A stretch of 64,000 nt of DNA, taken from Rhizophagus clarus (Eukaryota > Glomeromycota > Glomeromycetes > Glomerales > Glomeraceae). The notes under the pieces were generated by a model, which saw nothing but the letters and a program-made list of their open reading frames with translations, did not search any database and had not been told where the DNA came from. Below are positions 40,630-53,160 of the stretch, piece by piece. The position numbers were made by a program, and so were the translations under genes. The stretch is taken from the NCBI GenBank assembly GCA_015698045.1, contig BLAL01000297.1, positions 744,001-808,000 of the forward strand. Direction: 5' to 3'. How positions within the stretch are numbered: the first letter of the stretch is position 1; each line of letters starts with the position of its first letter.

Positions 40630-43600
40630 GCATATTCTGCGCTCAACGCAGTAAAATATCGGTATATCGAGGTCTGACTTTTGTTTCTATTATTTTTACG
40701 TACATTATGATCTCATCAGTTACTATCATTACAAATGGAACAGAGCATTATCTCACTATCTCAAACATTACGAATGGAACAAATATAATCACGTGACGTA
40801 ACGGGTGAGACGTTCATTACTTAAATTAATTCCCACAAAACCTTCCTCATTTGGTTAGTCTTGCTCCTTTTTAAAAATGTAACAAATATTGTCATTCAAA
40901 ACTTTATATTTGCATTTCCTTTTTTTCTTGTGAACACATTCTATTCAGAAACTGAAATTAGAAATTGAATACTTTGAAATATTTCGACATGATCTATATG
41001 GGATAACGAGAAAGGAAATATTATTAAAAGATTGAAAAAAATTTTTAATAACGAAAAAAAGCAATTAAATTGCTTTCCCGTATATTGTTTTTATTTGTTT
41101 TGAATATCATAGATCATAATGAATTTTTGTCATTTGGTTGCTGACTAACATGTGAGGTGACAAAATATCATGCGGGCGGTTAAAGAACCGATTCATTAAG
41201 GGTCGAGTTTTGAATAATCTATTCGTTATTATGCTTTTTTACCTTCAAAAAAAAAAAAAAAAAAAAAAATGCATTATCTAATCTACATTATTTAGTCTTA
41301 TGACCTTAAAAATAAAGACAATCTTTTTGACTAGAATTTCAAATGAATGGAAACAAATTAAAGAAAAAGTCTTTCATGAGAATTTATTCAAACGTGACAA
41401 AAACAAAAATGTTTCTTTATAGAAGAAATTTTCTTATCAAAAAAAAAACATATTACATTATGCATGAGTCAACGGATAAAAATGGTCATATGATGATCGT
41501 CCAAAACATTATTTTTAGAATGTCAAGTTCGATGAATATGTTCCATGAATATTGGGACGCATAAAATAAAGCCGTAACCCGGGAAGTTTTTTTTTTTTTT
41601 CATTGATGCAGTTATTTTTACGATTCCATACAGAAAATAAATTAGCTATGGTTTACTTTTTTTTTTTTTTTTTTTTTTATGATGAATATCACATAATAAA
41701 TAATATGCTAGACATTTCGATATAGAAGTTACTAGTGCTTTGATCCTTCTTCAAAAAGAAGAAATGGAAAAAAAATTTTTTTTTTTTTTTTTTTTTGCAA
41801 TGTTTATTTTTTGTTTTACGTTATCAATTATTCATGAATATTTATTCATTAAAAAAACTTCTTTGATATTGTTCTTTTTTACAAAGTTAAAGTTTGAGAC
41901 TAATCTTTTTTTGAAAAGAGTGCACTTTTTTTAAAAAAAAGATGTATTTGATAAAATTATTCCAAAAGGAATTGTCAGTTAATCTTTATCAAATCGCGAA
42001 AACGTATCAATATTTGATATTAAATAAAAAAAAAAGAACGCAAAGCGCGTCTCGAACCAGATTAACATGGACGCAGAAATTATCAAACGCCACAATTCCT
42101 TATTTATATCATTCTCAAATATTATCATCACTAACGCTCCATCTGCGCCCCTATTAACTGATAGCCTCTATAATAATCAATAAAAAAAAAAATTTTTTTT
42201 TTTTTTTTTAAAAGATTTAACAATAAAGTAATTTAAATTTAATTTAATCACATTCTAGAATAACGGACTATAATCTCCAGAAAATCATATTAAAATAATC
42301 TCACCACTTAATAAAAAAAAAAATATTTATATGAATTTATGCATACAAAGTTATCTTAACGAAGTTTATAAATAAACATTCGGTTACTTGTTTCCGAATT
42401 TTAAATTTGATATACGAGTAATTTTAAATTTTAAATTAATAAATGAAATGAATGAATACAATTATAACTGATAATAATATACATAATCATAATATAATGT
42501 ATTATATTATAATATATCATTTAATTGTTTAACGCGCATACAGCTTGTCAAATTTAGAATAATGTGATCATGATCCATTAGAAAATCTCTTGGCATTTTG
42601 ATTCTTTTGAAAAGTTACTAATCAAATAAAGTTTAAAAACCTTTTTTTTTTTTGTTAACTTGGAGAATTTCTTATAAGAAAAAACCTAAATCATGGATAA
42701 AATAAGTTTAGTGAATGATTTGGTGAAATAGTGATATATAAAAAAATTTTTAAAAGGTTTTACTAATTTAATTTATTTATTAATGAACAAATATTTCTTT
42801 TAGTAAAGGAATGTGATAATTTATTTGGTGATTTCGGAAAACTTTTGAATGAAGCCGTTTTAAAAAAAAAAAAATTTTTTTTTTTTTTTTGTAAATCGCG
42901 TTACAAAATTGGAAAGTTTAATGTAAAAATCGTCAAATAATTAAAATCATATGATTCGTGATTCTCCTTACTCTTTTAGATCTTATATTATGAAAATATT
43001 GAAACAAACAATTTAGGTAAAACATTTGTGAATTTTTTTTACTTTTAAAAACGCGTTAAAAATAATTATATATATATATATTTTTTAGCAATCATATTTA
43101 TAAATAAAGTGTTACTATTATTATAATTTACAGTATCCGAATTTTTTTTTTCTTTTTTTGGAAATATATTAATAAAGAAAAATGTGTAAACTTTGATAAA
43201 TTTGGTCTATTCATTCAAATCCTAATTTCTGGGAGTACTTCTGAAACCTGAAAGAATCATTTGGAAGTTGGATCAACTAAATTTAGCAATATTATTAATA
43301 TCATAGTTAATTTGCGAATTGCAATATTATTGTCATGATTGTAAAATAAAAAGTTGTTAGTATTTCGCGTCATTCTACATTTATATAATGCTAAACATTA
43401 TTTATATTATTGGTTTGTTATGTATAAACCATAATATGCATGTTATATAATGTGGTGACATCACTTTTGGTGATGATCTTGAAATAGTCATTGGTTCAAT
43501 TAATTCCGGCCAAAAATTATAATTTTAATCTTGGTCAAAATTTAAATTTTACTGTAATACAACATTTTATAATTTTAATTTAATTTAAACAAAAAAATGC

Positions 43601-44329
43601 ATTAATAGCTATATTGGTACAAAATAATTTTTATTTTATTTTTTTTTTTTTTTAAAAAAAATAATACACTATTCATACTATCCATAAAACTTTATTTATA
43701 AAAAGGAATATATAATATTCACTACTATAATCAGTAGTTTAGTAACATTATATAAGATTATAAGATATTATATTAATTTACTAAATCATAAAATAAAAAC
43801 AGAAAAAAATATAATTATACATAACCTGTAATACATTTTAAAGTACAGTAAATATTTATTTTATTTTTTTTTTTTTTAATAGTCAAAAGAAGTGCTTTAT
43901 TTACTGAATAAATATTTATTGGCATATGCTAATATGCAAATTTTTATATTATACAAACTAAGATGCAAAAAAAAATACCATAAAATAAGAATATATAATA
44001 ATAAGAAAATAATGTACCTGATTTAATAAAAATAAAATTATGATACTATTAAAAATAAATTATTAATATAAATTTATTATTTGTAATACAGTATATTATA
44101 ATATAAAAATAGTTTCCAATTTATTAGTTATCTAGATCAAAACTTAGTCTAATTATTATAAAAATATATATATATTATATTATTACTTGCAAATTTCTAA
44201 AATTATTTATACTAACAATCTTATAAAATATTATATAAAAATTTACTAAAATATCATATTGTAAATCTATAAAGTTCTATAACAAAAAATTATAGAATAT
44301 AAACTTCTGTAATATTTCAGTTATAATAT

Positions 44330-44480
44330 TTTAATCATAATATTTCAGTTATAATATTTCAGTAAACTTATGAAAATATAAATCTTTACAATATTTTACT
44401 ATAATATTTTAGTAAACTTACAAAAATATAAATCTTTATAATATTTTGATTATAATATTTTGTAAATTTTACAAAAATAT
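44330..44480. repeat. AT-rich tandem repeat, 50-bp unit
   Basis: TAAACTTATGAAAATATAAA with CTTTACAATATTTTACTATA recurs 50 bases later as TAAACTTACAAAAATATAAA with CTTTATAATATTTTGATTAT. It is about two to three copies and shares period and word content with the array at 46380. Confidence 0.45.
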
Positions 44481-44851
44481 AACCTTTTAAAATATTTTAG
44501 AAGTTTATAAAATATTACAATATAAAATCTATAAAAGATTATATAATTATAAATTTATGTAATATTATACCAATTAAATTTGCTAATATTAAAAATATAG
44601 TAAAAAAAATTAATAAAGTATTGTAAAATTAATAAGTTATATAATATAAATAGTTGTATATTTAAAATTTCAGATTGTATGATTTATAGATAATAGTTAC
44701 TATATTATATATTTTTTTTTTTAAAAAGTATCGAATTATTTGAAATGTATATATAACTTTATAAAAATTAATATAATTTGTGAAAACTTAATATTATAAT
44801 ATATTGCTAAATTTAATTTAATTTACTAAAATTTAAATTAAAGCTTTAAGC

Positions 44852-44910
44852 TAAATTTGGTTTAATTTATTAAATTTAAATTTACTAAAATTTAAATTAA
44901 ACCAAATTTA
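44852..44910. repeat. Inverted repeat with 18-bp perfect arms
   Basis: TAAATTTGGTTTAATTTA at 44852-44869 is exactly inverted at 44893-44910 with a 23-base loop. The loop region is itself A/T rich. No gene is adjacent. Confidence 0.6.
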
Positions 44911-46379
44911 ATTTTTAAATATTATATATTAAAGATATTTGGAATCTTGTTAAAAATATTTCATATAAATCTTATTTATAAGAACTTAGAAAATTTTTCA
45001 AAAAAAATTTTTCATTAAATATTTTATATAAATTTTTTTTATATAAACTTTTAGAAAATTTTTATTAATATATTTTATATAAATTTTTGAAAATTTTTCA
45101 AAAAAAATTTTTTGTTAAAATTTAAAAAGTTTTGAAATAATTTATAAAAACTATTATTTTAAATAAAAAAAAATATTTTAAAATAGGGTTTTATTTTTTT
45201 TCGCACCTATGATATATTGCATCTCGAACCAGTGTTGTCATGAGACGTGAATAAGAATATGGCACAGGATGGAACAGAACTGTCTGTGTTCATATTCTAC
45301 ACTTTTTATGTCTAGGATAATTGCAAACATTATATAAATCATGTGATTATTTTAATTTTTATGAAATTATATTTAAAAGTGAAAAATGTGTTTATTATAT
45401 TTGTATGATACAACTTTGAAGAAGCTGTAAATTATTTAACATTCAATAATCAAACAATTCAAAAATAAAAAAATTCAATTAGAATAGTAAGTCTATACAA
45501 ATATCATTATTAAAAAGAATTATTAATGGCTATTTAGCACTTGTATATAGTATAAACATATTTCTACTGTATATCAGTATGTTGTATATAGTTTGCAAAC
45601 TATGAATATGGTATATTAAATTCATACGTTTATAACGTATTATTTATTTTACTGTAGATACGTTATATTAAATCATATATTTATAATGTATTTTACTATA
45701 GATAATGGATACAGTATATTAAATCAATATATTATATTATAAATATAATCTATAATGCATCATATTTTTAAAAATGATCTGTTTTAACATAACTAATTTT
45801 GGTGCAATACAAAATATTTCATTACAAATTTGCATAACTTATGATGATGAAAAATGTATTAAAAAATAGTATATTTTTATTTTATTTTCCATATATATAT
45901 ATATACTGATATATGTAATATTTATTCAAACTACCAGAGCCTGATATTTAAGCTATTAATCACACCAATATATATCAGTACATATATGATTTAGGCAAAA
46001 AAAATTCATGTTCAAAATAAATTGGAAAAGATAAGAATAATATATTATTTCAAAAGAAGAATGGAAAAAGATATGTTTAGAAAAAATTTATTAAAATATA
46101 ATTTTTAAAATAAAATACTATTTTAAAAAAAATGATTAACAAGTCAAATTTTGGTATGGGCCTCGCTACTCATAAAAATATTTTTACAGAAAATTTCTTC
46201 TTCTCCTGCACTCATGGTCTATTTCTAAAAATTTTAAATAGACTTAGAATGTGAATATAAAAATTAAAGATAGAAATTCTTATTATAATTACTATCTTTC
46301 TCTCAAAACTGAGTTCTAAATAAGTCATAATACATTTCTCTGGTACACGATCATCAGGAAATTTTATAATGTGAAAAAT

Positions 46380-46890
46380 TTCACAAGTTTACGATTTTGT
46401 AAGTTTACAAATATTTATGGTGTAATATTTCAAAAAATTTTGAAATAAAATGTAAGTTTACAATTTTGTTAGATTTACATAATATTATGATCAAAATATT
46501 ACATAAGTTTTCAATATCGTAAGACCTACGTGATATTACAGTTAAAATATTTTGAGAATTTATAGTTTTGTAAACTTACGTGATATTATAGTCAAAATAT
46601 TTTGAGAATTTACAGTCTCGTAAACTTATGCAATATTACAGTTAAAATATTTTAAGCATTTACAGTCTCGTAAACTTACATGATATTATGGTCAAAATAT
46701 TTTGAGAATTTACAGTCTCATAAACTTATGTAATATTACGATCAAAATATTTTGAGAATTTACAGTCTCATAAACTTATGTGATATTACAGTCAAAATAT
46801 TTTAAGAATTTACAGTCTTGTAAACTCACGTAATATTATGATTAAAATATTTCAAGAATTTACTATCTCGTAAACTTACATAATTTTATG
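46380..46890. repeat. Tandem array, 50-bp unit, about 8-10 copies
   Basis: A 50-base unit beginning TTTACAGTCTCGTAAACTTA and ending GTCAAAATATTTTGAGAA repeats head to tail across the block, with 10-25 percent differences between copies and the least clear copies at the left. It lies inside the most AT-rich part of the window. No reading frame runs through it. Confidence 0.75.
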
Positions 46891-47162
46891 GTATTATTAG
46901 TATCATTAGTAGATCATCATTAAATCTCGCATTAATTCAATAGTATAATTTTTAATGAAAAAAAATCAGAATAAATATCTTAGTATACAAAAAAAACTAA
47001 GCAATTATGAGAAACAAATAATTTTTATATCTACGTAGAAATAATATATATGAACGTAAAATTTTTTAGTTTTTTTTTAAGTGATAAAGTTTAGAAGTGT
47101 AAAAATATTTACAGATTTTAATTACCGCATTATGCAGATTATCAAAAATTAGTATTATGTGA

Positions 47163-48591
47163 TTAAAAAATATATTTATTTACAATATATTCATTCATTT
47201 GATTAAAACAGAATACTATGTGAACAACACCATATATAGACTCTATAGTTACAAAATTATATAATTCTACTAATTTTAAGCCATATAAATACAGATTCCT
47301 TTTAGATTTAAAATCGTACCATTGAATTAATATGAGATTTAGCAGTGTGTCTGTTAATACTTTTACTAACAACAGGGCCTATAAACAAAAATATTTATTT
47401 ATTACTTTATAAATAAATTATTACGCAAATTTACACATTACCTATCCATAACAAAGTCCTTGATCTGACATATAATCATATAATCATTGGATTCTTCAGA
47501 GTTCATTAAAATAGCTATGTCGCTAAACTATGATTTATTGTGATAACTGTTTGTTGCACATATTATAGCACCATTTTTCAGTGTAACTGTTCCATATATG
47601 TTTATTTGGATTTTACCAGTAATTGTAAAGTTTTCAAATAAATCTAAATATGAATCCAGACAACATACGAATTTACTGAAACTGATCTGCATTTTATTAT
47701 CTACAGAATTTTTATTTTCTTTAAAAAATGTATTTGCATTTTGTAAAGAGAACTCAAAGAGCTTTGCAGAAAATTTGCAAGTGTGAGATAATTTTGTTAA
47801 ATTTACTGACTGTTGAGACATTCTAATAGATATTGCTTGTTGTTTTATCTATTAATTTAATTTTTGAGTTTAGTTAAATAAAAAATATATATAATATATA
47901 AATTTCAAATACTTACAGTTTGTAAAAGCTAAGGTTTGACATCTTTCTTATTGCTAATTTGGTAGGGTATTTTAACGAAATACTTGTGAAAACTTTTGTA
48001 AGTCTCTATAGTATAACCATTTATTGCGCCATAAAATCATTTTGAGTCAACAATATAGTATACTTACGAATGCAATTTAGGCAGCTTCAAATTAGAAGGA
48101 GAAATAAATTTAAAAGTCTTAACAAACATTTACGCCCATCTATATATTGCATCCTAAAATTTTAAATGTTAGTTAATTTACGCTTCAATTTTACCAAAAT
48201 TTTAATTACATACATTAAATTTCATCAAGTCGTTTTCACTAAATTCTTCAGATCTACTTAAAATATACATTTCATTCCAATATTTGTATAATTTTGTAAG
48301 ATTATCATTATTTACAAAATTATCTACTTTTTTATCATTTCCATCATATAAATTATCAATAACAAATAATATGATTTTCATCAAACTTCAGTATTTATTA
48401 GCGTTTAACCTTGCAATCGACCGCAGCCCATTAGAAAAAATCTTAATGCCAAGAAAACATGAAATTACTGCTAGACGACGGTCTACTTCTTCAACTAATT
48501 TATTACTACTATTGTGTTGCAATTGGTGCATTCTGTCAGAAACAGTAGCCAAGTAAATATTTATGTTTCTTGAGCATAGGTAAAAATCCAT
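47163..48591 (-). pseudogene. Relic of a large transposon-type gene (Plavaka-like), fragments
   Basis: The minus strand holds pieces separated by introns or decay. 48591-48202 reads NIYLATVSDRMHQLQHNSS, VEEVDRRLAVISCFLGIKIF and NLYDGNDKKVDNFVN with one in-frame TGA at 48388-48390, then a GTATGT donor. 47821-47440 reads KLSHTCKFSAKLFEFSLQNA and, after a TAG, FSDIAILMNSEESNDYM, before a GTAATG donor. 47385-47163 reads LIQWYDFKSKRNLYLYGLK and ends EYIVNKYIF. DRMHQL and the VHIV...VNKYIF ending resemble the Plavaka-type transposon proteins that are abundant in these fungi; that identification is from memory and moderate. Stops make it non-functional. Confidence 0.5.
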
Positions 48592-49055
48592 CTATTGGCT
48601 AATTTTCATGTGATGATCAACACCTGTTAGCCAATAATTTTGCTTTTACGTTACCACAAAATTTAATAACCGCTTATTTATAATATTACTGAAAGATAAA
48701 GCAAACTTTATTTTCATTCTTTTAAAGTTTAATCTGTAAAAATACTTTTTAGGAATCTTTAATTATGTAATAACATATATAATAAACCATATAATACAGA
48801 AATAACTATACAATAACCTATATAATAACCTATATAATAATTACAAATGTCAAAAAACTATTTGCAATTTTTACCATTACGTCTATTAAAAGAAAAATTC
48901 TAATGTATTTTGAGTATTATCAATTTCAGATGATACAAATCATGCTAGTAAATTTTCCTCTATATTATGAAGTGATCCAGATTGTTCATAACAATTTGAA
49001 ATATCATATAATGGCTGTTACATGGGAGGTATTTGAATCTGATTTTCTGCAAAAG
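48592..49055. other. AT-rich spacer between two relics
   Basis: AT-rich with a short repeat of AATAACCTATAT-like units near 48770-48840. No gene recognised. Confidence 0.35.
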
Positions 49056-51670
49056 CTATTTTATTATTAGTGTAAATTTTAATAAAATTTCAAATTTTAA
49101 AACTTTACAGAAGATATCTAATATTTTTTCATTCAATTCAATATCAATTGTTTTATGAATATTTATTGTTTCTGCATTATCAAATTTACAGTCTTCAGAC
49201 TGTTTCTCATTCTTTATATAAAATTCATTATTCATATCTTCATCCATATGCAACCAATTTTTATATGATTGTGTTAATTCATCAATAGAAGTAGCTAGGT
49301 AAGAATAACAATGATGACATCAAAGATCTAATTTTTGAAAGCATTCTTCATGATATGCATGACCGCATATTAATACTTCTCCATTTTTATCTGTAAAATT
49401 GATTTATTGATACTTGGTGGTACTGTTGAATGATATCCAATAGGTAATACACTAGCAAAAAATCAAGATTCTGTTATGTACAAAAATAATAATAAGTTTT
49501 TTTATTAATTTTACCCTCTATTTTTTTTCTATTTAACCATTATTTTGCTATATTCTATCAAAAAAATCTAAAAGAAAAAGGGCTGTTTTTTTATTAAATT
49601 GTCAAGATCTTTTTTTTTATATGGATAATCACGCTTTAGTGCAAAAAAAGTGTTAAATAGATTATCATGCCAGAAATAATCCAAAAATAAAGCATCATGC
49701 CTCAGTGAATTGGCTGTTAATACTTTTGCATTTGTAGATCTTCATAGTAAGTTATGGAAATTTTCTACAACATATTCATCAAATTTATTCAAATTATTTT
49801 TCAATGTATCAATAATAAAATGTTATGTTTGTTTCCAACAATGAATGTCTGATAAAAATACCAGTAAGATTTTATCATAATTATGCCGGTTAAATCTTCT
49901 CATTACAGTCTACAAACAAAATGCTGTAGAAATGTACTCTTCAAAATGGTTTTCTTAAAACAAAGTGGCATAGATATCTAAAGAAGAAGGTATTAAATTA
50001 TCAAAAAGGTCAAGAAATATTAGATATCCTACAGCCTTTGATAATTTAAAATATTCTTTTATATATTTTCTAATTAGTTGCCAGCCTGCATGTGCTAAAT
50101 ATAATAATAAGTTTATTCTCCATGGCTTGGGTTTCACAGCCAACTTTTTTTCATTCCAAAAACTCTTCTATACATTAAATCAAAGAACCCCCAAAATACT
50201 AAGAAAACAGATTCTCTAATGTTAAGTGATAGATGCAAAGATCCCAAAAATAGTAGCAGATGAACAATCTCTCTTGGGATACTGGAGTTATCCAATTCCA
50301 GTTTTTTTACAATGGCTTTTCTAATATAGAGCTGGCCAGAAAAATCTGCAGGAATAGGAATAACATAATTATTTAAATACATTTGTATTTCAGGTAATCT
50401 ATTATGCATTTTAAATACATTAATGTTAATTAAATTTTATTTTAATTAACCAAATGCATTTAGACTAACTCAATAAAGCTCTTTATTGCTTGTAGGTAGT
50501 CTTTTATGTTTTTAAGATTTAATTCAATAAGATCAACAAGCTTTATTTCAGTAAACTTGCGTCCATATCTTTCAAAGAGATCAGCATCATATGAATGTAC
50601 GTACTATTAATGATTTCAAAAGACTTGACTCATTCACAGTAGTAATGTCTTGAAATTGAGCCCAATGGGTTTTCAATAAATTGTAGCTTATGGCAAATGA
50701 ATTCATATAATTTTTCCAAAGTGTTATCTTTAAAATAGAAGCATCAACTCCATTAGGATTATATATCAAAGTATTACTTAAAGAAATATAGAGAATGGAA
50801 GTTATTTTAACATTATCGAATAATATGGTCACCATATGTGAAATTTGGAAAACTAACGTTACAGATGGGATTCATGTACTATGAAGATTATGGTAATCAT
50901 CAATGCAACTGATAAGAAGACTATTAGACTATATATAGAATAAAACTATGTTAAAATCACAATTTTTTTTTGAAAAAAATTAATTTTAATTCGAGAATAA
51001 ACTTATATGACTGTTAATATATGTGTGAACACTAGATATATGATCATCTGCATTTTTTAAACATATTATAAATAGTTTGATATGTTGAACTTATTCCCAT
51101 ATTAGTTAAAGTGTTGATGCCATTTTTCAAGGTTCCAGATCCTACCATAAGAAGTTTTATCGCCATTTTCATCCCACTAACTTGCTTATTATGTAATGCT
51201 ACCATTTGATAACATAACATCATTACTTTTTGTCTAAGCATTTATTTTATTGCATAGTTTTTTTGTGTTGGATTTATAGATTGAAATAGAACATCAAAAA
51301 ATCCATGCAAATTGATATCATGACTTTCAATTAACTCCACAAACTTTATTGGATCAAAAATAAGTAAATTGCCTACTTTTTGGTGTTGATAAAGTATATT
51401 GGTCATGCGAGCTACTTGGTCACCAAAGAACTGTGAAAATCTTACAGGCTCTATTTATATTTAATATTATTAATAATAATGTTATATACTAATTTTCATA
51501 TTTAACATTACCATTAGTTAAAGACTCCTTTAATTTAGTTATATATTCTTCCAATTCCAATTCTAAGTCTTTAATATGTTGCTCTAAAACTTCTAGATTG
51601 TGTGTATTATCTAGCAAATCATGATACACTTCTTCTCTTACACAAATTCTTTTTGCTCCTTTATATGATA
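49056..51670 (-). pseudogene. Relic of a repeated Rhizophagus-type gene with RING-like tail
   Basis: Going leftward on the minus strand, readable pieces follow each other: REEVYHDLLDNTHNLEVLEQ and a GTAATG donor near 51512; FFGDQVARMTNILYQHQKVG; MLCYQMVALHNKQVSGMKMA (51241-51044); MVTILFDNVKITSILYISLS (50835-50587); IPADFSGQLYIRKAIVKKLE (50409-50134); KPWRINLLLYLAHAGWQLIR (50143-49955) joined by a shift in an A run; LLVFLSDIHCWKQT and DEYVVENFHNLL; and finally LICGHAYHEECFQKL with CHHC, a RING-like cysteine/histidine cluster, ending at 49056. At least six stops and one frameshift separate them. I recognise the style as a large repeated family of these genomes but cannot name the domain. Probably transposon-derived. 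Confidence 0.45.
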
Positions 51671-51772
51671 AATCTTTATCAGTAGAGAATTTATAGTATT
51701 TGACTTGGGAAATCCTAAAACTGATCCCCTATCAATTAGAATTCGATGGGATACTAGCCTTAGAACTATTAT

Positions 51773-51988
51773 GGAATCATCCAATAATGATTCTAGAATG
51801 ATCACGTGTTCATCGAAGATCAATCTAAGATCATCCAAGAATGATTCTAGAACGATCACAGATTCATCTAAGATCGATCTAAGATCATCCAAGAATGATT
51901 GTAGAACGATCACAGATTTATCTAAGATCGATCTAAGATCATCCAAGAATGATTCTAGAACGATTTTAGAATCATTCAAGAATGATCT
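51773..51988. repeat. Minisatellite: four 54-bp units
   Basis: Units start at 51773, 51827, 51881 and 51935 (for example AAGATCATCCAAGAATGATT at the start of unit 2). Units 2 and 3 are nearly identical, while 1 and 4 are more diverged. Because 54 is a multiple of three, frames on both strands stay open across it: plus gives repeats around SSKNDSRTITDSSKIDLR, minus gives repeats around ESFLDDLRSILD. Open frame is therefore no evidence of coding. Confidence 0.85.
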
Positions 51989-52013
51989 TAGTCAATTTAC
52001 TTCTTATGGATAG

Positions 52014-52424
52014 AAGGCAATAGCTGAAGCTAAAAAGAATAATTCATTAGAAGAATTTGCCCAAAACTTTCCTTCTCCTAAAAAACGTAAACTTTACTTG
52101 AAACAAGACGTCTTATCGAAGGCAAAAAATTCAGATATTTGGGCTAAATATGTTTTTAGAGAAGCTTATGGAATAAATGATCATACTCTTGGAGATGAGT
52201 ATAAGAAATTTCTATCCCAAGTTAAGAATGTATATGTTACTAGAGATAACTCCCTAGTATCAGTATCACATTTTGATCGATATAGAGAACTTTTGAATGA
52301 GCGTTCTCTAAATGATAAAAAAATAATAGAAGGCATTGAAGCACTTCTAAAACTATTCAATGATGGCTTAATGAAGAAGCCTATCTTGCAGGTAGGAATC
52401 AATAGTTTATTCCATTCTTTTTAA
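52014..52424 (+). pseudogene. Unrecognised gene fragment, plus strand
   Basis: After a TAG at 52012-52014 the plus strand reads KAIAEAKKNNSLEEFAQNFP, then PKKRKLYLKQ (a basic, NLS-like cluster), AKYVFREAYGINDHTLGDEY and HFDRYRELLNERSLNDKK, up to KKPILQ where GTAGGA could be a donor. The composition is that of real protein, but the 5' part runs into the minisatellite and no 3' exon was found. Family unknown. Confidence 0.4.
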
Positions 52425-53160
52425 AAAGCTCAAACCATATGCGCCGATTTGAGGAATTTGCTGGTCATCAATTATGTGGCGCAGTACTGATTAAAATTGA
52501 TCAAAACCGTCCCTACATAAGAAAAAATAAGCCAAAAAATACTTAAAAAAACTTTTAAGACCTTTTCCAAAAAAATTTACCTCTTAACCTGAAACCAGTA
52601 GAAGAAATTTCTAAAAAAAGGAATAAAAATATTATAAAATTAGTTTATTTAAAAAAAAAGTAAGAATAAGCACCAGAATAATGATTTAACAAAAAAAAAT
52701 TGATTGAAAAATAATTAATAATGAATATCAAATAGATTTTAACTAAATAAACTAATCAATATATAATTTAAATTCACTAAAACATCGTTATTAATCTTAG
52801 AACTATTTATTTATTGAAAGATTATTTTTGAATAATTTTGCTGCTTAAATAAATTTTTTTTTATAAACTATTGAAAAAAAAATAAAAAAATAGCTCCAAG
52901 TTATATTTAATGTAAAATAACTACTAATATACTTGCCAAAATTCTTAACTTACATAATGTAAAAACTGGTGGAAAAGTTTGATGGGGAAGTTGATGGGGA
53001 GTTTAATATGGAGTTTACGAAAGAAAAAAATTTTTTAACGCTACTTTTGTTGAAGTAATTTCTCGATATTTGTGTCATATGATCATGTAGCACAAGAGTG
53101 ATCCTTTTTGTGAAACTTATTTAACTTAATTTTTATCTAATTATCATCAAATTCCTTAAT
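52425..53160. other. AT-rich spacer left of the viral-like gene cluster
   Basis: No gene recognised. A and T runs dominate; it may contain the left boundary of the replication-gene cluster, but no terminal repeat was identified. Confidence 0.35.

Larger units (their letters stand above)
33504..47162. other. AT-rich gene desert
   Basis: No gene was recognised in about 13.6 kb. The first part is rich in T runs and A/T junctions (for example 34601-34634, 38666-38685, 41773-41797, 42181-42210). 39060-39125 has short repeats of ATGCCAATACCAA-like units. From 43600 to 47160 the sequence is extremely AT-rich with many AATATT/TATAAT words and tandem arrays listed separately. A fragment near 42035-42160 of mixed composition has no recognised gene. 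Confidence 0.5.

Noticed and set aside
42040..42075. TCTCGAACCAG resembling the reverse of a tRNA T-loop, also seen at 45224
   Set aside because: The flanking stem does not pair and no cloverleaf can be drawn at either place.
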